Shown piece by piece: positions 36,217 to 46,150 of a stretch of 64,000 bases of DNA (its first letter is position 1; each line of letters begins with the position of its first letter). The DNA lies in the NCBI GenBank assembly GCA_026874595.1, contig CM049306.1:99565642-99629641 (forward strand). The letters are read 5' to 3'. The stretch comes from Sipunculus nudus (Eukaryota > Annelida > Sipuncula > Golfingiida > Sipunculidae). Under the pieces are notes generated by a model, which was not told the DNA's origin, searched no databases, and saw only the letters and a list, made by a program, of their open reading frames with translations. The translations under genes and the position numbers were made by a program.

Positions 36217-39200
36217 CAGTCTAGGGTGAATATAATGCACCTCATTGTTTTCTGCCCTGAATATCTGTATTGTTATGTATATAAATGGGGATATACTGAA
36301 AAAATATTAACAAATTAAAATACATTTGAGAGCACACAGTTGTAGGCCTTTCTTGAAATTTTACATCACTGTGGGAATACCGTATACGAAGCCTCACAGG
36401 GAACCGTACAGGGAGAGTTCTAAAATTGCCGTATTTTCATCTTTTTGCCTTTTCAGGAAGTGATGATATTTTAGTTGTCCTGGGTGGGTTTGGCCATCAG
36501 CAAAGTCCAATTGATTCAGGAGAAAAGTTTGATCCCAACACAGGACAGTGGCAGGATATACCTGTGAGTGTGATTCCTTCAATAAGGCCATGAAACCTAG
36601 CTAAGTGGTAAAAAATCAGGACTATATTTCCTCCTATAAATGTGCTTGAAAAACTATATAAATCATATTTAAAACAATGTTTGCCTATTTTTCATATCTG
36701 TGTTAAGGTAAAGGTATTTATAGTAAATGTACAATGTATTCTAAATAAACAAATTTTGTAGACCCTTTCCTTTCGTCAACCTGTACACCCAGATTTGAAC
36801 AAAGCAACTCTGCTGACCAATGATCTATCCAAGCTATTTAATTTTCAGTTTATCAAAAGCAAGAGGTACTCTGTTAAATATTTGTAAATGTGTAAACACT
36901 GAAGAACCAGGTTAACTTGAGAAGTCAGTCAGTTAACCTTACAAGCCTTATTTTGAGACCTGTTGATTTATATTCATGTTGGATATGAGTTAATTTTTTT
37001 TCTTCTGTTTCATATGAACTTCCAAACAGTGTTTAAGGTAAATATCTGTATATCTCATTTCAAATTAAATAATTTCACAAATAAAATGAGAGGTGTAGAG
37101 ATCACAAAGTTAAAACCAAGTTTGATTTGTTTAACTTATAACTTTGATACATTCTGACATATCTGTTTCAGTCTATTTTGAAAAGAAGAAGATATGTTGC
37201 AGCAGCTGCAGTTAAAAGTAAAGTTTACGTGATTGGTGGATATGATGGCCAATCACGGTTAAACACAGTAGAATGTCTGGATCTCTCAGAAGAGGACTTA
37301 GAATGGCAGACAGTGGCTCCAATGAATCACAGAAGAGGGCTAGCTGGAGTGTGTACATATCAAGGTCAGTACAAGGTCAAGGTCATCACTCATGCCAAGG
37401 TCAATTGAAGAATTAATAGGGAAAGTAGTAAATTACAAGCACCAATCAGATTCAGCAATTTCTTCAAAGGGGCAATGTCACAAGTATTGATTAATGGATT
37501 GATTTCCATTTCTTCATGCAGTATATATAGATCCAACTACAGTTACATCTTAAGAATCCAGGAATTTTGAATATCATGAGAGGTTATAACACAGCAATAA
37601 ATGAAATAGAATTCAGATTATTGCAGTAGCCATAATGATTAGTAAAGGTATCTTTAATTTTTCATTTGTAGATCGTAATTGATAACCAAAGTTATTGTGG
37701 CAAATGAGAGAATTAAACAGTATCAGTTTAAAGTAATTCTGTCATTAAATTTTTACTGCCAGACTATCTTGTTTATCATATATATATCCTAAAATAAGAA
37801 ATATTTTGTTTGTTGAACCATTTTTCAGTAAAACATCTCTCATAGCAATTTTTTGAGATCTTGTTTCTTGTTAATGGTATTGTCATACATGTTACACATT
37901 GCTAATGAATTTAACAAATGCTGTGGTATTATTAATATTTTACAGATATGGTCTATGTTGCGGGAGGATTTGACGGCACTATTAGACACACTAGTATGGA
38001 GCGATACGATCCTACAATAGACCAGTGGAGCACATTAGGATCAATGAGTATAGGCAGGGAGGGGGCAGGCCTGGTAGTGGCGTGTGATATGATATACTGC
38101 ATAGGAGGTTATGATGGTTTAAATCTACTAAATTCTGTTGAAAAATACGATCCCAACACTAGCCAGTGGACCTCGGTGGCTGCCATGACAACCAGAAGGT
38201 CAGGTAAGTGTCAGAATATATTAAATATGGTGTAATCTTATCAAGTTAACTGCAGATTAAGACCAGGTAAAATCAACACAAGGGCATCCTCAGTGTCCCC
38301 TATCTATGGTTTTAGCTCAAGCACCTGTTTTGTGATCTCTAGCAAGGGCTAAAACTGGTAACCATTTCCAGATAGAGTACTTGAAAGGTGTTTAACAAAA
38401 AGTCACCATGTTGAATTTCAAAAGACAAAAAATGTTCTCAGATGTTTATGACAGTTTGCTGTCATGCCGTTATAATCCATATGCTGTTCATTTATAGGTT
38501 TGACGCTGGGCTAAGCAGGTGACAAGATAAAATAGGTGTCATAGCACAAAATTGTTGGCCAAATATGTTTAAATTTGTTAGAAATAGGTTCAGAGGCCTT
38601 ATTTATGACAACATAATTAAAATAGGAAATAACGTGTACCAGTAAGCCTACAAGAGTTTTAAAGTTTTGATTTTGAAGCAGAGTTATTGGTTTGAATGTC
38701 CTTGGTGAAAATTGGAATGTTTATATTTTAGTTGCTTGGGTAACAGTTATAGGTGAAACTGTGTATATTCATGGGATCTTTTATATTTCAGGTGCTGGGG
38801 TTGCAGTTATAGGTGATACTCTGTATGTATGTGGAGGGTATGACGGCAACAACCATCTATCCTCAGTAGAATCGTTTAACATAGGTTCAGGACAGTGGAC
38901 ATTCCTAGCCAGCATGACCATTCCAAGGTGCTATGTCGGGGCGTGTGTGATGAAGGGTAAAGTCTACGTGGTTGCGGGGTAGGAATCTTGTTTTCTGTCA
39001 TCACCTGTCACCTAACAGACTAAATTGCAAATATCAGGATTTAACCTCTTCTGACTGATAAGTCAATCTAATTTAAATGCCGGGATCTTATGATCTGTTT
39101 TTGTCACCCCCTAACTTAACGTGAAAACTTTACAACGGATATATCCTATAAAACCATACGAGGGGTTTACGCTCGCCACTTGATTTCACTCATCAAGAAA

Positions 39201-42200
39201 CTAGATCCCGGTCATTACAGGTGACATTTCCAGGTTCTTTTAAGGACGTGTATTAAAATACCAGACAATCATACACCTAGATCAATAGAAACTATGAGAC
39301 ATCAGGTTAAATTCACAAATATAATTCAAGACAATACTTACAGAGACACCAATGTGAGTGTGTGCGTTGATGTGTCAATACGACAGTTCTTCACATTAAA
39401 ATTACAGGATATTTTACTGAGTCCATGGAACCATAAAGTCCAGTTCCTTCAGAGATCTCTGGTTACTGTTTTGTGTAGAATCTAGCGTATGGTTAGTACC
39501 ATATAGATCTAGTCTTTCTGAGTTTAGCGATCTTCAACTGATCTTGCTTGTCTGCGACCCGGGTAGGTTTACGTTCACATGCATGCAATAGCGCTCTTTG
39601 TTTACGTAGAGCTTAGAGTCCTTGACCTTGCTCGTGTAGCAAAGGTTTCACGGCTAACGGCGGTTATGTATTTAGGTCAAGCTGAACTAGGCCGGCAGGT
39701 GACAAACGCTCTCTCACTTTATCGCCAATACGAAGCTCTGTCGGCAGCACGGCTGAGTTCTCATGAGCTGGGTCTTTGCCTCATGTAGAAGCTTGCTTCT
39801 ATGCCGTTCCTGGCGTTTCAATGTTCGTGCGTGCGTGCTGCCACCTCAAGCTTCAAGACCCAACTGAAGGCAGCTTCCAGCGTCTCTCCCTGAACTCTGA
39901 AGTCACAATCGTCGTCACAATACGGTTGACCTTTACGCGTTAGATCAGTCCAGGGCACCGCTATTTCCGCATAGTTTGGCACGAATTTTCGATAGTACCC
40001 TGTAAGACCTAGGAATGCTCGCAAAGCCTTCTTTGTCTTAGGTCTATCAGTGCTCTGTTTCCCCGTCTACACCGTCAGGATCATGTATAGAATCAGGTGC
40101 GCCCTTGGCTACCGCTGCCAGAATATGCTTGGGCTCGTTTCTAGCATGGTACCATTTCAGCATATTCACGTGGAAGGTTTTAACCTTATCGCCAATCTTA
40201 ATCCGATAGTCTAAGTCCCCAACCCTGTTTACAATAGTATAAGGGCCTTTCCACTGTACCATTAATTTGTTCCGCTCCGTCGGGAGTAACAACAAAACTT
40301 CGTCTCCGGCCTCAAACCTGCGCGTGCATTTACCTCTATCATATAACAGTCTGTGTCTGTTCGCTGATTTGTTCAACATCTCTCTAGCTAACGCGCATGT
40401 GTCGCTTAGTTTGTCTTGTAGGTCCAGGATGTATTGGTACGTGGTTTTAGTCTCGACGCTAGTATCTCGCTTGGTCCACAGATCCCTTAGAATCCGCATC
40501 GGTCCTCTAACGATCCTACCATAGAGCAACTCAAAGGGTGAGAACCCTGTGCTCTCATGTGGCGCTTCTCGGTACGCAAAAAGCACGGCGCTGAGGTACC
40601 GATCCCAATCTCGCGGTCTTTCCTCGCACATCCGTTTCAACATTAACTTTAACGTTCCATTGAATCTCTCCACCATTCCGTTGCACATAGGATGGTAAGG
40701 AGTAGTGGTGAGCTGTCTTACAGACAAAACACGGCTAACTTCTCGCATGAGGTCTGACGTAAATTGTGTTCCCATGTCAGTAAGCACCTCTGACGGCACT
40801 CCTAACCGCGCCTAAATATCAACTAGCGCATCAGCCACAGAGACTGTATCTATGTTCTTTAAAGCAACAGCCTCCGGATATCTAGTGGCATAATCCATAA
40901 CGGTCAGAATATACCTGTGACCTCTCTCAGACGCTGGATGGATCGGCCCAACCAGATCCATCGAAATTCTACGCCAGGGCTCATCAATTAATGGCATCTG
41001 GCCTAACGTAGCTCCAGGCACCTTGCCTTTCGGTATGGTTTTCTGGCAAATGGGACAGGACTTGCAAAACTCAGCAATGTCATTATACATCCCTTTCCAG
41101 AAAAACTGAGTTCTCACGCGGTTGTGCGTTTTGTCTATGCCCTGATGGCCCGCCATAACCGCTTCGTGGCCCATCCTCATTACGTCGTACCGTAACGTCT
41201 GGGGTACCACCACTCGAGATCCATCTTGATCTCCCCGTTTATCACTCACAACCCGAACTAAATATCCGTCCTCAATTCTAAATGGACTATCATTTCTAGC
41301 CTCTCTAGCTAGCCTCAAATACGGCGCTAAAGACCCATCCTCCTCCTGCGCCTTCAAAAATTCGGCCGGACTCACATCGGCAACTGGGCTTGCAACATTC
41401 AAGCTACGCGTCGGTATCTGTTTCTCTTGTGCAGCGCTCCGTGTCTCCACCGCGGACGACACCTCCTTTTGTGACTCTACACCGTCACACACTATGCCTG
41501 AGGACCGCTCAGACTTCCACGTCGGGTCCGGATCATATGGATCACGCGCTCCCGCTACGTTACCTAGCGCTAAATCACATACAGCATCCCCGACCACCAT
41601 TGCCTCGATAGTACCGACAAAGTACGCACAGTCCACATTAATCCTAGCCGTAGGAAATTGTCTTACAGACCCATCGAACAACCTACACTCGACCTGGTGT
41701 CCGGTGAACTGATTCGGCTCCACGTACGACTCACGTATTCCTGCCGAGGAACATCCCGAATCCCGCAGCACCCTCGCTGACTTACCATTCACCAGCCCTT
41801 CACACACAGGTAACGAGATTCCGCCTTCTGTCTGGGCAGCAAATCCTAACGACTGACTCGGACTCTCTACTTCCGGTTTCACCGCACCGACTGTCTCCGT
41901 TTCCGCCTCGACTACTGCCATTGACATAGTCTCCGGTTTCTGTTTTGGGTTATACGGGGGGCTAAAATTAGTCCTATACCTCTGCTGATCGCCAGCAGCA
42001 CGCCCTACTTGAGGGGAAGACCTAGGCCTCGACCGGGCACTAGTCTTACATTCCCGCGCCTTATGTCCCAGTTCATTACATAAATAACATCTGATGCCTC
42101 CTGATGGCTTAAATGTCTGACCGCCCGGACTGCGCTCAACCTCTCGCTTCTCTCTAGGCTGAGATACCGGTTGCGCTGGACGCGGCACATTATTGCCATA

Positions 42201-45108
42201 ACGAGGACCTGCTGTAAGGCTGTGTACACCGTGAGCCTCCGTATAACTCTCGGCTAAGTCTACCATGCTATCAAAGTCACGACACCGTCTCTCTTTCAAA
42301 AACATAGAGAGATCCCTACTACAGCAGTTTACGAACTGCTCACACATCAACAGGTTAACTACCCCGTCGTAGTCACCTCCGACCCCTGCCATCCCTATCC
42401 AATGGTCTAGGTATCCACTCAGTCTCACCGCAAACTGACTCGGCGTTTCGCCTCGCTCAGGCCTACAAGTCCGAAACTTGTGTCGATAACCCTCTTCGGT
42501 CATTTGGTATCGCTTTAACAAGGCTATCTTTAACTTATCGTAATCCATGGCCTCACTAACCGATAACTGTGTGTAAGTCCCTAGCGCCTTACCCCGCAGT
42601 AACGGACTCAGGTGTAACGCCCAATTCTCCCTATCATAGCCTTGACATACAGCTAATCGTTCAAATCGCTCAAGAAACGCATCTAGCTGATCGTGAGCCT
42701 CATCAAAAGGTGGAAGCTGGATTTTCGGGAATACATCCCTACTTCTCTCTTCTTTAACCCCAGAGTCAGACTTTAACCTTAGAACCTCTAATTCGTGGGC
42801 TCTAGCCTCTCGCTCGCGCTCTAATTCCCGCTGCTCACACTCTAATTCCCGCTGTTCCTTCTCTATTTCACGTTGCCTAGCTCTTTCCTCACGTTCCTCA
42901 TCCGCACGCCGTCTAGCCTCAACATAATCTTGTAAAGCCTGGTCCTTAAGCCCCAAGGCCTGTCTGCATCTAACAAGTGACTCTAACGTTTCCATGGTTA
43001 CGCTCTAACCTAGTAAGATTCCAGTATCTAGTAATATCCGCTCTTAAAAATCCGTAAATACGTACTGTTAAAGCCAACCTAACGAACCGGCGGTATCCGT
43101 ACAATAACCCTACGGTAGCTCTACGCATCAAAATCTACTTATACGGACGGACGGACGGAAGGTCGGACGAAGGGTCAGACGGATGGACGGATGGATATCA
43201 AGATATCAATAAACACCATGCACCTATGATTACCATGCCAATCGGGAGGGGTAAACTTACCTGTCAAGAGACCCTACCACGTGACCAATCACAAACTAGT
43301 GTAGAAAAAATTATACCAGGGCGTATCTAACAACATCAAAAATTTTCACTCTAATCTGGGTTTATATCAACCCAATAATGATGTCCAGGTATCACTGAAC
43401 TAGCATTACTCACAACACATGCATGTGTTCTAGCCAAATCTACAAGGTATATGCCGAACTTGAAACAATGTTGTGCTCCAGGTAATATTCTCACTGAATA
43501 AATATTAACTCCTAACAGTGGGGTAATTTCATTGTGCAAGTATACACTACAACATCAGTTTGGTGTCATTTCCAATTATTAATTCAGATCAACTCTAGTT
43601 TGAGTATATGAATGTCTGGTTTCAGTACTGTTTTCTCAGTTCAAAACTTCTGAAACTTACTGTAATTAGCCAGTTTTTTTTAAGGCTAATTATATCCTGG
43701 CACGCTCGCCATACAATGTCACCCCCTAACTTAACGTGAAAACTTTACAACGGATATATCCTATAAAACCATACGAGGGGTTTACGCTCGCCACTTGATT
43801 TCACTCATCAAGAAATTAGATCCCGGTCATTACAGGTGACATTTCCAGGTTCTTTTAAGGACGTGTATTAAAATACCAGACAATCATACACCTAGATCAA
43901 TAGAAACTATGAGACATCAGGTTAAATTCACAAATATAATTCAAGACAATACTTACAGAAACACCAATGTGAGTGTGTGCGTTGATGTGTCAATACGACA
44001 GTTCTTCACATTAAAATTACAGGATATTTTACTGAGTCCATGGTTTGTATAAAAAAACCATAAAGTCCAGTTCCTTCAGACATCTCTGGTTACTGTTTTG
44101 TGTAGAATCTAGCGTATGGTTAGTACCATATATGGTTAGTACCATATAGATCTAGTCTTTCTGAGTTTAGCGATCTTCAACTGATCTTGCTTGTCTGCGA
44201 CCCGGGTAGGTTTACGTTCACATGCATGCAATAGCGCTCTTTGTTTACGTAGAGCTTAGAGTCCTTGACCTTGCTCGTGTAGCAAAGGTTTCACGGCTTA
44301 CGGCGGTTATGTATTTAGGTCAAGCTGAACTAGGCCGGCAGGTGACAAACGCTCTCTCACTTTATCGCCAATACGAAGCTCTGTCGGCAGCACGGCTGAG
44401 TTCTCATGAGCTGGGTCTTTGCCTCATGTAGAAGCTTGCTTCTATGCCGTTCCTGGCGTTTCAATGTTCGTGCGTGCGTGCTGCCACCTCAAGCTTCAAG
44501 ACCCAACTGAAGGCAGCTTCCAGGGTCTCTCCCTGAACTCTGACGTCACAATCGTCGTCACAATACGGCGATCCGGTTCTCTGATTGGCTTATGGCTCAA
44601 GTGTCCCATATAAGGTTATATGTGACCTGGTTTGACTGCTAGCGTCACCTTGGCGACCAACATACAAAAATGTAATAATACACACGAAGCGTGACACAGA
44701 TAAAATCAGCTGATAGCCGATTGGATTTCATATATATACAATCAAGACCTGTCAACGCTTTAGGAAGACGCTTCACGTCAATACCAATAGAGAACTGACT
44801 TCGTTAAAATATGATACAAAACACCGTTCTTATTGTCACCGATTTCTGGTGACAGTTTTATTTTATGATTTACTTGTATATCTTTTGATATCTATTTTGT
44901 GTTATGACCCATATTATGCTACAATCTTTAATTTATAGTGATCTATACTATTTTACAATCTGTATCCTGATATTACAGGTATGATGGCCATACATTGCTC
45001 AACTGTTTAGAAGCTTATGATCCTGTGTCAGAAAGCTGGGAGTTGTTAGAATCCAACATGTCTACCCACCGCTGTGATGCCGGGGTGGCTGTCATCAGGA
45101 AAAGGTGA
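29251..45108 (+). CDS. KLHL12: KLHL12-like CUL3 adaptor, whole gene (ten coding exons)
   Basis: Coding segments are 29251-29487, 29936-30089, 31089-31306, 31692-31841, 32488-32602, 36457-36563, 37172-37364, 37946-38203, 38792-38978 and 44979-45108. They total 1,749 nt, or 582 residues plus stop; human KLHL12 has 568. All introns are GT-AG with matching phases and no frame breaks. The order is BTB (about residues 20-131), BACK (about 131-290) and six kelch blades (about 292-582). Family knowledge: KLHL12 recruits substrates to CUL3-RBX1, notably Dishevelled in Wnt signalling and SEC31 in COPII coat enlargement. The near-continuous correspondence over the BTB, the LDPTNCLGI segment, the [10 protein letters not shown] segment and the propeller makes orthology strong. 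The start could be the ATG at 29,251 or 29,266. No 5' UTR exon was located. Confidence 0.95.
29936..30089 (+). CDS. KLHL12: KLHL12 coding exon 2 (BTB C-terminal half)
   Basis: Acceptor CTTACAG, donor GTATGT, phase 0 to phase 1. It encodes [10 protein letters not shown] and the [14 protein letters not shown] helices that complete the BTB fold and lead into the 3-box, the CUL3-binding region. Confidence 0.94.
30090..31088 (+). other. KLHL12 intron 2
   Basis: A 999-bp GT-AG intron. The open frames inside have no recognisable similarity and I see no complete mobile element. Confidence 0.7.
31089..31306 (+). CDS. KLHL12: KLHL12 coding exon 3 (start of BACK domain)
   Basis: Acceptor TTATGCAG completes a split glycine. 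The exon contains [20 protein letters not shown], typical of the BTB-BACK junction, and ends at DDIQ before GTGAGT. Confidence 0.94.
31692..31841 (+). CDS. KLHL12: KLHL12 coding exon 4 (BACK domain)
   Basis: Acceptor TTTCACAG. Exactly 50 codons with [16 protein letters not shown] and a [12 protein letters not shown] segment, ending on a full codon at GTAGGA. Confidence 0.94.
31978..32021 (+). mobile_element. Family-C helentron-like 3' end fragment
   Basis: CAGCTGAGTGCCATAACCCA followed by TGGATCACTTGTTT matches the 3' terminus of family C (C1, C2). It lies in KLHL12 intron 4 with no recognisable 5' part, so it is a truncated remnant. Confidence 0.65.
32488..32602 (+). CDS. KLHL12: KLHL12 coding exon 5 (end of BACK)
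   Basis: Acceptor ATATTGCAG. It encodes [20 protein letters not shown], the diagnostic end of the BACK domain, and splits a glycine codon at GTGATT. The intron that follows is 3.85 kb and carries elements B1 and D. Confidence 0.94.
32706..34201 (+). mobile_element. Helentron/pearl-like element B1 in KLHL12 intron 5
   Basis: The element proper starts with ATGCCCCCGCC (32,854-32,864). It ends with the inverted copy GGCGGGGGCAT (34,166-34,176), then a hairpin TGTGTCG-TTC-CGACACA (34,178-34,194) and TCTAGTT. The core is seven tandem units of about 180 bp, each beginning TGTACGGACTTTTTT and CCTGCAGATA. About 150 bp upstream (32,706-32,852) is also shared with copy B2, so the mobile unit may include it. 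No coding frame. Confidence 0.82.
34846..35367 (+). mobile_element. Helentron-like element D in KLHL12 intron 5
   Basis: TACGCCCATC at 34,850-34,859 is repeated inverted as GATGGGCGTA at 35,336-35,345. The end is GCGGTGCTCTTGTT. Between them lie three diverged tandem units of about 130 bp, with recurring GTCACC, ATAACTTAT and AATGAGGTCA words. The layout matches families A-C on a smaller scale. The 3' hairpin is weak, so the class assignment is less secure. Confidence 0.6.
35829..35863. repeat. (TA)n microsatellite
   Basis: Uninterrupted TA run in KLHL12 intron 5. Confidence 0.95.
36130..36212. repeat. Long (AT)n microsatellite
   Basis: About 83 bp of perfect AT dinucleotides in intron 5, roughly 240 bp before exon 6. 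Confidence 0.96.
36457..36563 (+). CDS. KLHL12: KLHL12 coding exon 6 (kelch 1)
   Basis: Acceptor CTTTTCAG, donor GTGAGT. It encodes [17 protein letters not shown] and [12 protein letters not shown], the first propeller blade with the QQSPID insert seen in KLHL12. Confidence 0.94.
37172..37364 (+). CDS. KLHL12: KLHL12 coding exon 7 (kelch 2)
   Basis: Acceptor CTGTTTCAG. It encodes [26 protein letters not shown] and MNHRRGLAG, and splits a codon at GTCAGT (phase 1). The start is the acceptor, not the internal ATG of the longer open frame. Confidence 0.94.
37946..38203 (+). CDS. KLHL12: KLHL12 coding exon 8 (kelch 3-4)
   Basis: Acceptor TATTTTACAG, donor GTAAGT. It holds two blades: YVAGGFDG with [10 protein letters not shown], and YCIGGYDG with [10 protein letters not shown], ending TTRRSG. 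These are among the most conserved KLHL12 blocks. Confidence 0.95.
38721..38840 (+). repeat. 60-bp tandem duplication of the exon 9 splice acceptor
   Basis: 38,721-38,780 and 38,781-38,840 align without gaps at about 44 of 60 positions (about 40 of the first 48). The second copy contains the true acceptor TTATATTTCAG and the first 49 bases of exon 9; the first copy retains TTATATTTTAG and an open frame in register with exon 9. Confidence 0.88.
38792..38978 (+). CDS. KLHL12: KLHL12 coding exon 9 (kelch 5 and start of kelch 6)
   Basis: Completes a split glycine to read [19 protein letters not shown], then SSVESFNI and PRCYVGA, and ends in VVAG at GTAGGA with two bases of the next codon (phase 2). 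An alternative acceptor 60 bp upstream is in frame and would add 20 residues. Confidence 0.93.
39102..39925 (-). repeat. 3' LTR, truncated in U3
   Basis: Matches the first 852 bases (plus-strand order) of the full LTR at 43,717. The match stops at TACGG (39,925), so 286 bp corresponding to the start of U3 are missing and the LTR abuts an RT remnant directly. A 69-codon open frame here is identical in the other LTR and is not a recognised protein. Confidence 0.92.
39926..40040 (-). pseudogene. Reverse transcriptase remnant (thumb/connection segment)
   Basis: About 38 codons on the minus strand read as the conserved Gypsy segment [15 protein letters not shown] and DLTRKG, which normally lies between the RT palm and RNase H. 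It starts right after the stop codons that end the integrase frame and is cut off by the truncated LTR. No YXDD catalytic motif is present. It sits downstream of integrase. Confidence 0.85.
40047..40811 (-). pseudogene. Integrase C-terminal half (after an in-frame stop)
   Basis: Same frame as the gag-pol frame, separated from it by one TAG. It carries the second catalytic aspartate (LTDMGTQF), the catalytic glutamate (NGMVERFNG), the [20 protein letters not shown] segment and a chromatin/GPY-like end ([21 protein letters not shown]). The frame ends at 40,047 shortly before the RT remnant. Confidence 0.88.
40812..42995 (-). pseudogene. Gypsy gag-protease-integrase frame, broken
   Basis: A 727-codon frame. 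A charged coiled-coil N-terminus (about residues 25-75) is followed by a retrotransposon gag domain (about 95-245), a CCHC zinc knuckle of form CX2CX4HX4C (303-316), an aspartic protease with DSG (412-414), a linker, the integrase HHCC module (H610, H617, C644, C647) and the first catalytic aspartate (D680). Protease passes directly to integrase without RT or RNase H between them. It ends at a TAG inside the integrase core. I describe only what is present. Confidence 0.9.
43694..43711 (-). other. Primer-binding site of the Gypsy element
   Basis: TGGCGAGCGTGCCAGGAT on the minus strand starts 5 bases inside the 5' LTR and begins with TGG, complementary to a tRNA CCA end. I cannot assign the tRNA. 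Confidence 0.65.
43717..44854 (-). repeat. 5' LTR, full length (1,138 bp)
   Basis: Bounded by TGTCACC and GGTGACA, immediately followed by the target duplication. Compared with the other LTR it has a 12-bp insertion near 44,044 and a 16-bp internal duplication (GTTAGTACCATATATG) near 44,117-44,148. Confidence 0.93.
44979..45108 (+). CDS. KLHL12: KLHL12 coding exon 10 (kelch 6, C-terminus)
   Basis: Acceptor GATATTACAG. One base completes the split glycine to read [10 protein letters not shown], then [20 protein letters not shown] and a stop after RKR. The end point matches the vertebrate protein closely. The longer frame that starts at 45,074 is a shadow in another frame. Confidence 0.94.
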
Positions 45109-46150
45109 CATGAGGACCTCCTGGCTCGCATCCCACCTTCAGCGCCGTCTGGTGGAGCCTCCAGGAGACAAAGCACAAGTGATCCAAGCATGCAGATGTA
45201 TTTACATAGAGTGGTGCACCACTTCTATTTATAAGTTGTTCAACGTTTTGGTGTCTCACATACTCCAACTATGCACTTGCATGCTTGTTCAATTAGGATA
45301 TTAAAATTATATATAGTTGTACCTGTATATTGTACAGGACAAAAATTACCCAAGGGTATATCTGTTGTGCTGTATTTATAACTGTGCTATGATCTGTATA
45401 TATTAAGATCTGATAAGTGGAGCTGTAAGTTTTTTTCTATGGATCTGGATTTACTCAAACAGAACAAGTGAGTGTGCAGTGAATGAATATGAGAGTTTTG
45501 GAGATGTAATGTTTGTAGATGACCTGGTGTGCTTAGTGATTTATTGACCAATCATGTAATATATGTCATTAACTGGCTTGTTCCATTTGCCTTCATATTA
45601 GCCTGAGGGTGGCACATCAGCCTGAGGTTCACAGGACTAAGGGACTGTATATTTGCCAGAAGGCCAAACCAAAGGCAATACCCAGCAAGCTGATTCATAA
45701 TATTTTTATCAACTGCCATGCATGTTAACAACACAACCAACCGTGTACAGTCAATCTATTTCACAAAGTACTCAAGTAAAACATTTCAAAAGTGTAAATG
45801 TGCCAGCACCTTTACAGGTTCAGAGACAACTTTAATGTCAGTTCATCGCAGGGCAGTGCATAACATAGCATAATGAGGTAACAGGCTTGTGATGCTTGTT
45901 AATTTCATTTAGGGTGGCGAGTCACTGACCAAATATACGTCACAAGAACTGTGAAGTTTGTCAGTTTCATACAGGGGTGTTGTGTCACTGTAAACTGAGG
46001 GCTGGGCTGAGATGAGACCACTGTATTAAATCAATGTTTAAGCCATATTGCCCAGGGGCATTAATATAAACATTGAATGATGTGTTATATCATGTATGCT
46101 AGGGCCACTCTGTCTATGTGATAACATGTGTGGCTGGTTAATAAATAAAT
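45109..46150 (+). other. Probable KLHL12 3' UTR
   Basis: Follows the stop codon, with overlapping AATAAA hexamers at 46,140-46,149 as the best poly(A) signal and an ATTAAA near 45,300 as an earlier alternative. It includes a dispersed repeat at about 45,596-45,860. Confidence 0.5.
45596..45860 (+). repeat. Dispersed repeat E, copy 1
   Basis: Shares an ordered series of words with 58,021-58,240: GGCCA, CAGTACTCAAG/AAGTACTCAAG, AAAACA, TGCCAGCACCTTTACAG/TGCTAGCACCTTCACAG, and CAGGGCAGT. Same orientation. Class unknown. Confidence 0.65.

Larger units (their letters stand above)
39102..44854 (-). mobile_element. Gypsy LTR retrotransposon in KLHL12 intron 9 (defective)
   Basis: It lies antisense to KLHL12 and is bounded by TGTCACC...GGTGACA termini and a perfect 5-bp target duplication GTTTT (39,097-39,101 and 44,855-44,859). 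In its own 5'-3' order it has a full LTR, primer-binding site, gag, protease, integrase (interrupted by one stop), a short reverse transcriptase remnant and a truncated LTR. Palm-domain RT, RNase H and polypurine tract are absent. The shared LTR parts differ by about six substitutions and two indels over about 820 bp, suggesting a young insertion. It makes up nearly all of the 6.0-kb intron; without it the intron would be about 240 bp. Confidence 0.93.

Noticed and set aside
41390-42757. Plus-strand frames opposite the Gypsy coding region
   Set aside because: Shadows of the long minus-strand gag-pol frame.
39579-44431. Identical 69-codon frames at 39,579 and 44,222
   Set aside because: Both lie at the same place in the two LTRs of the Gypsy element; conservation reflects LTR identity, not a gene.
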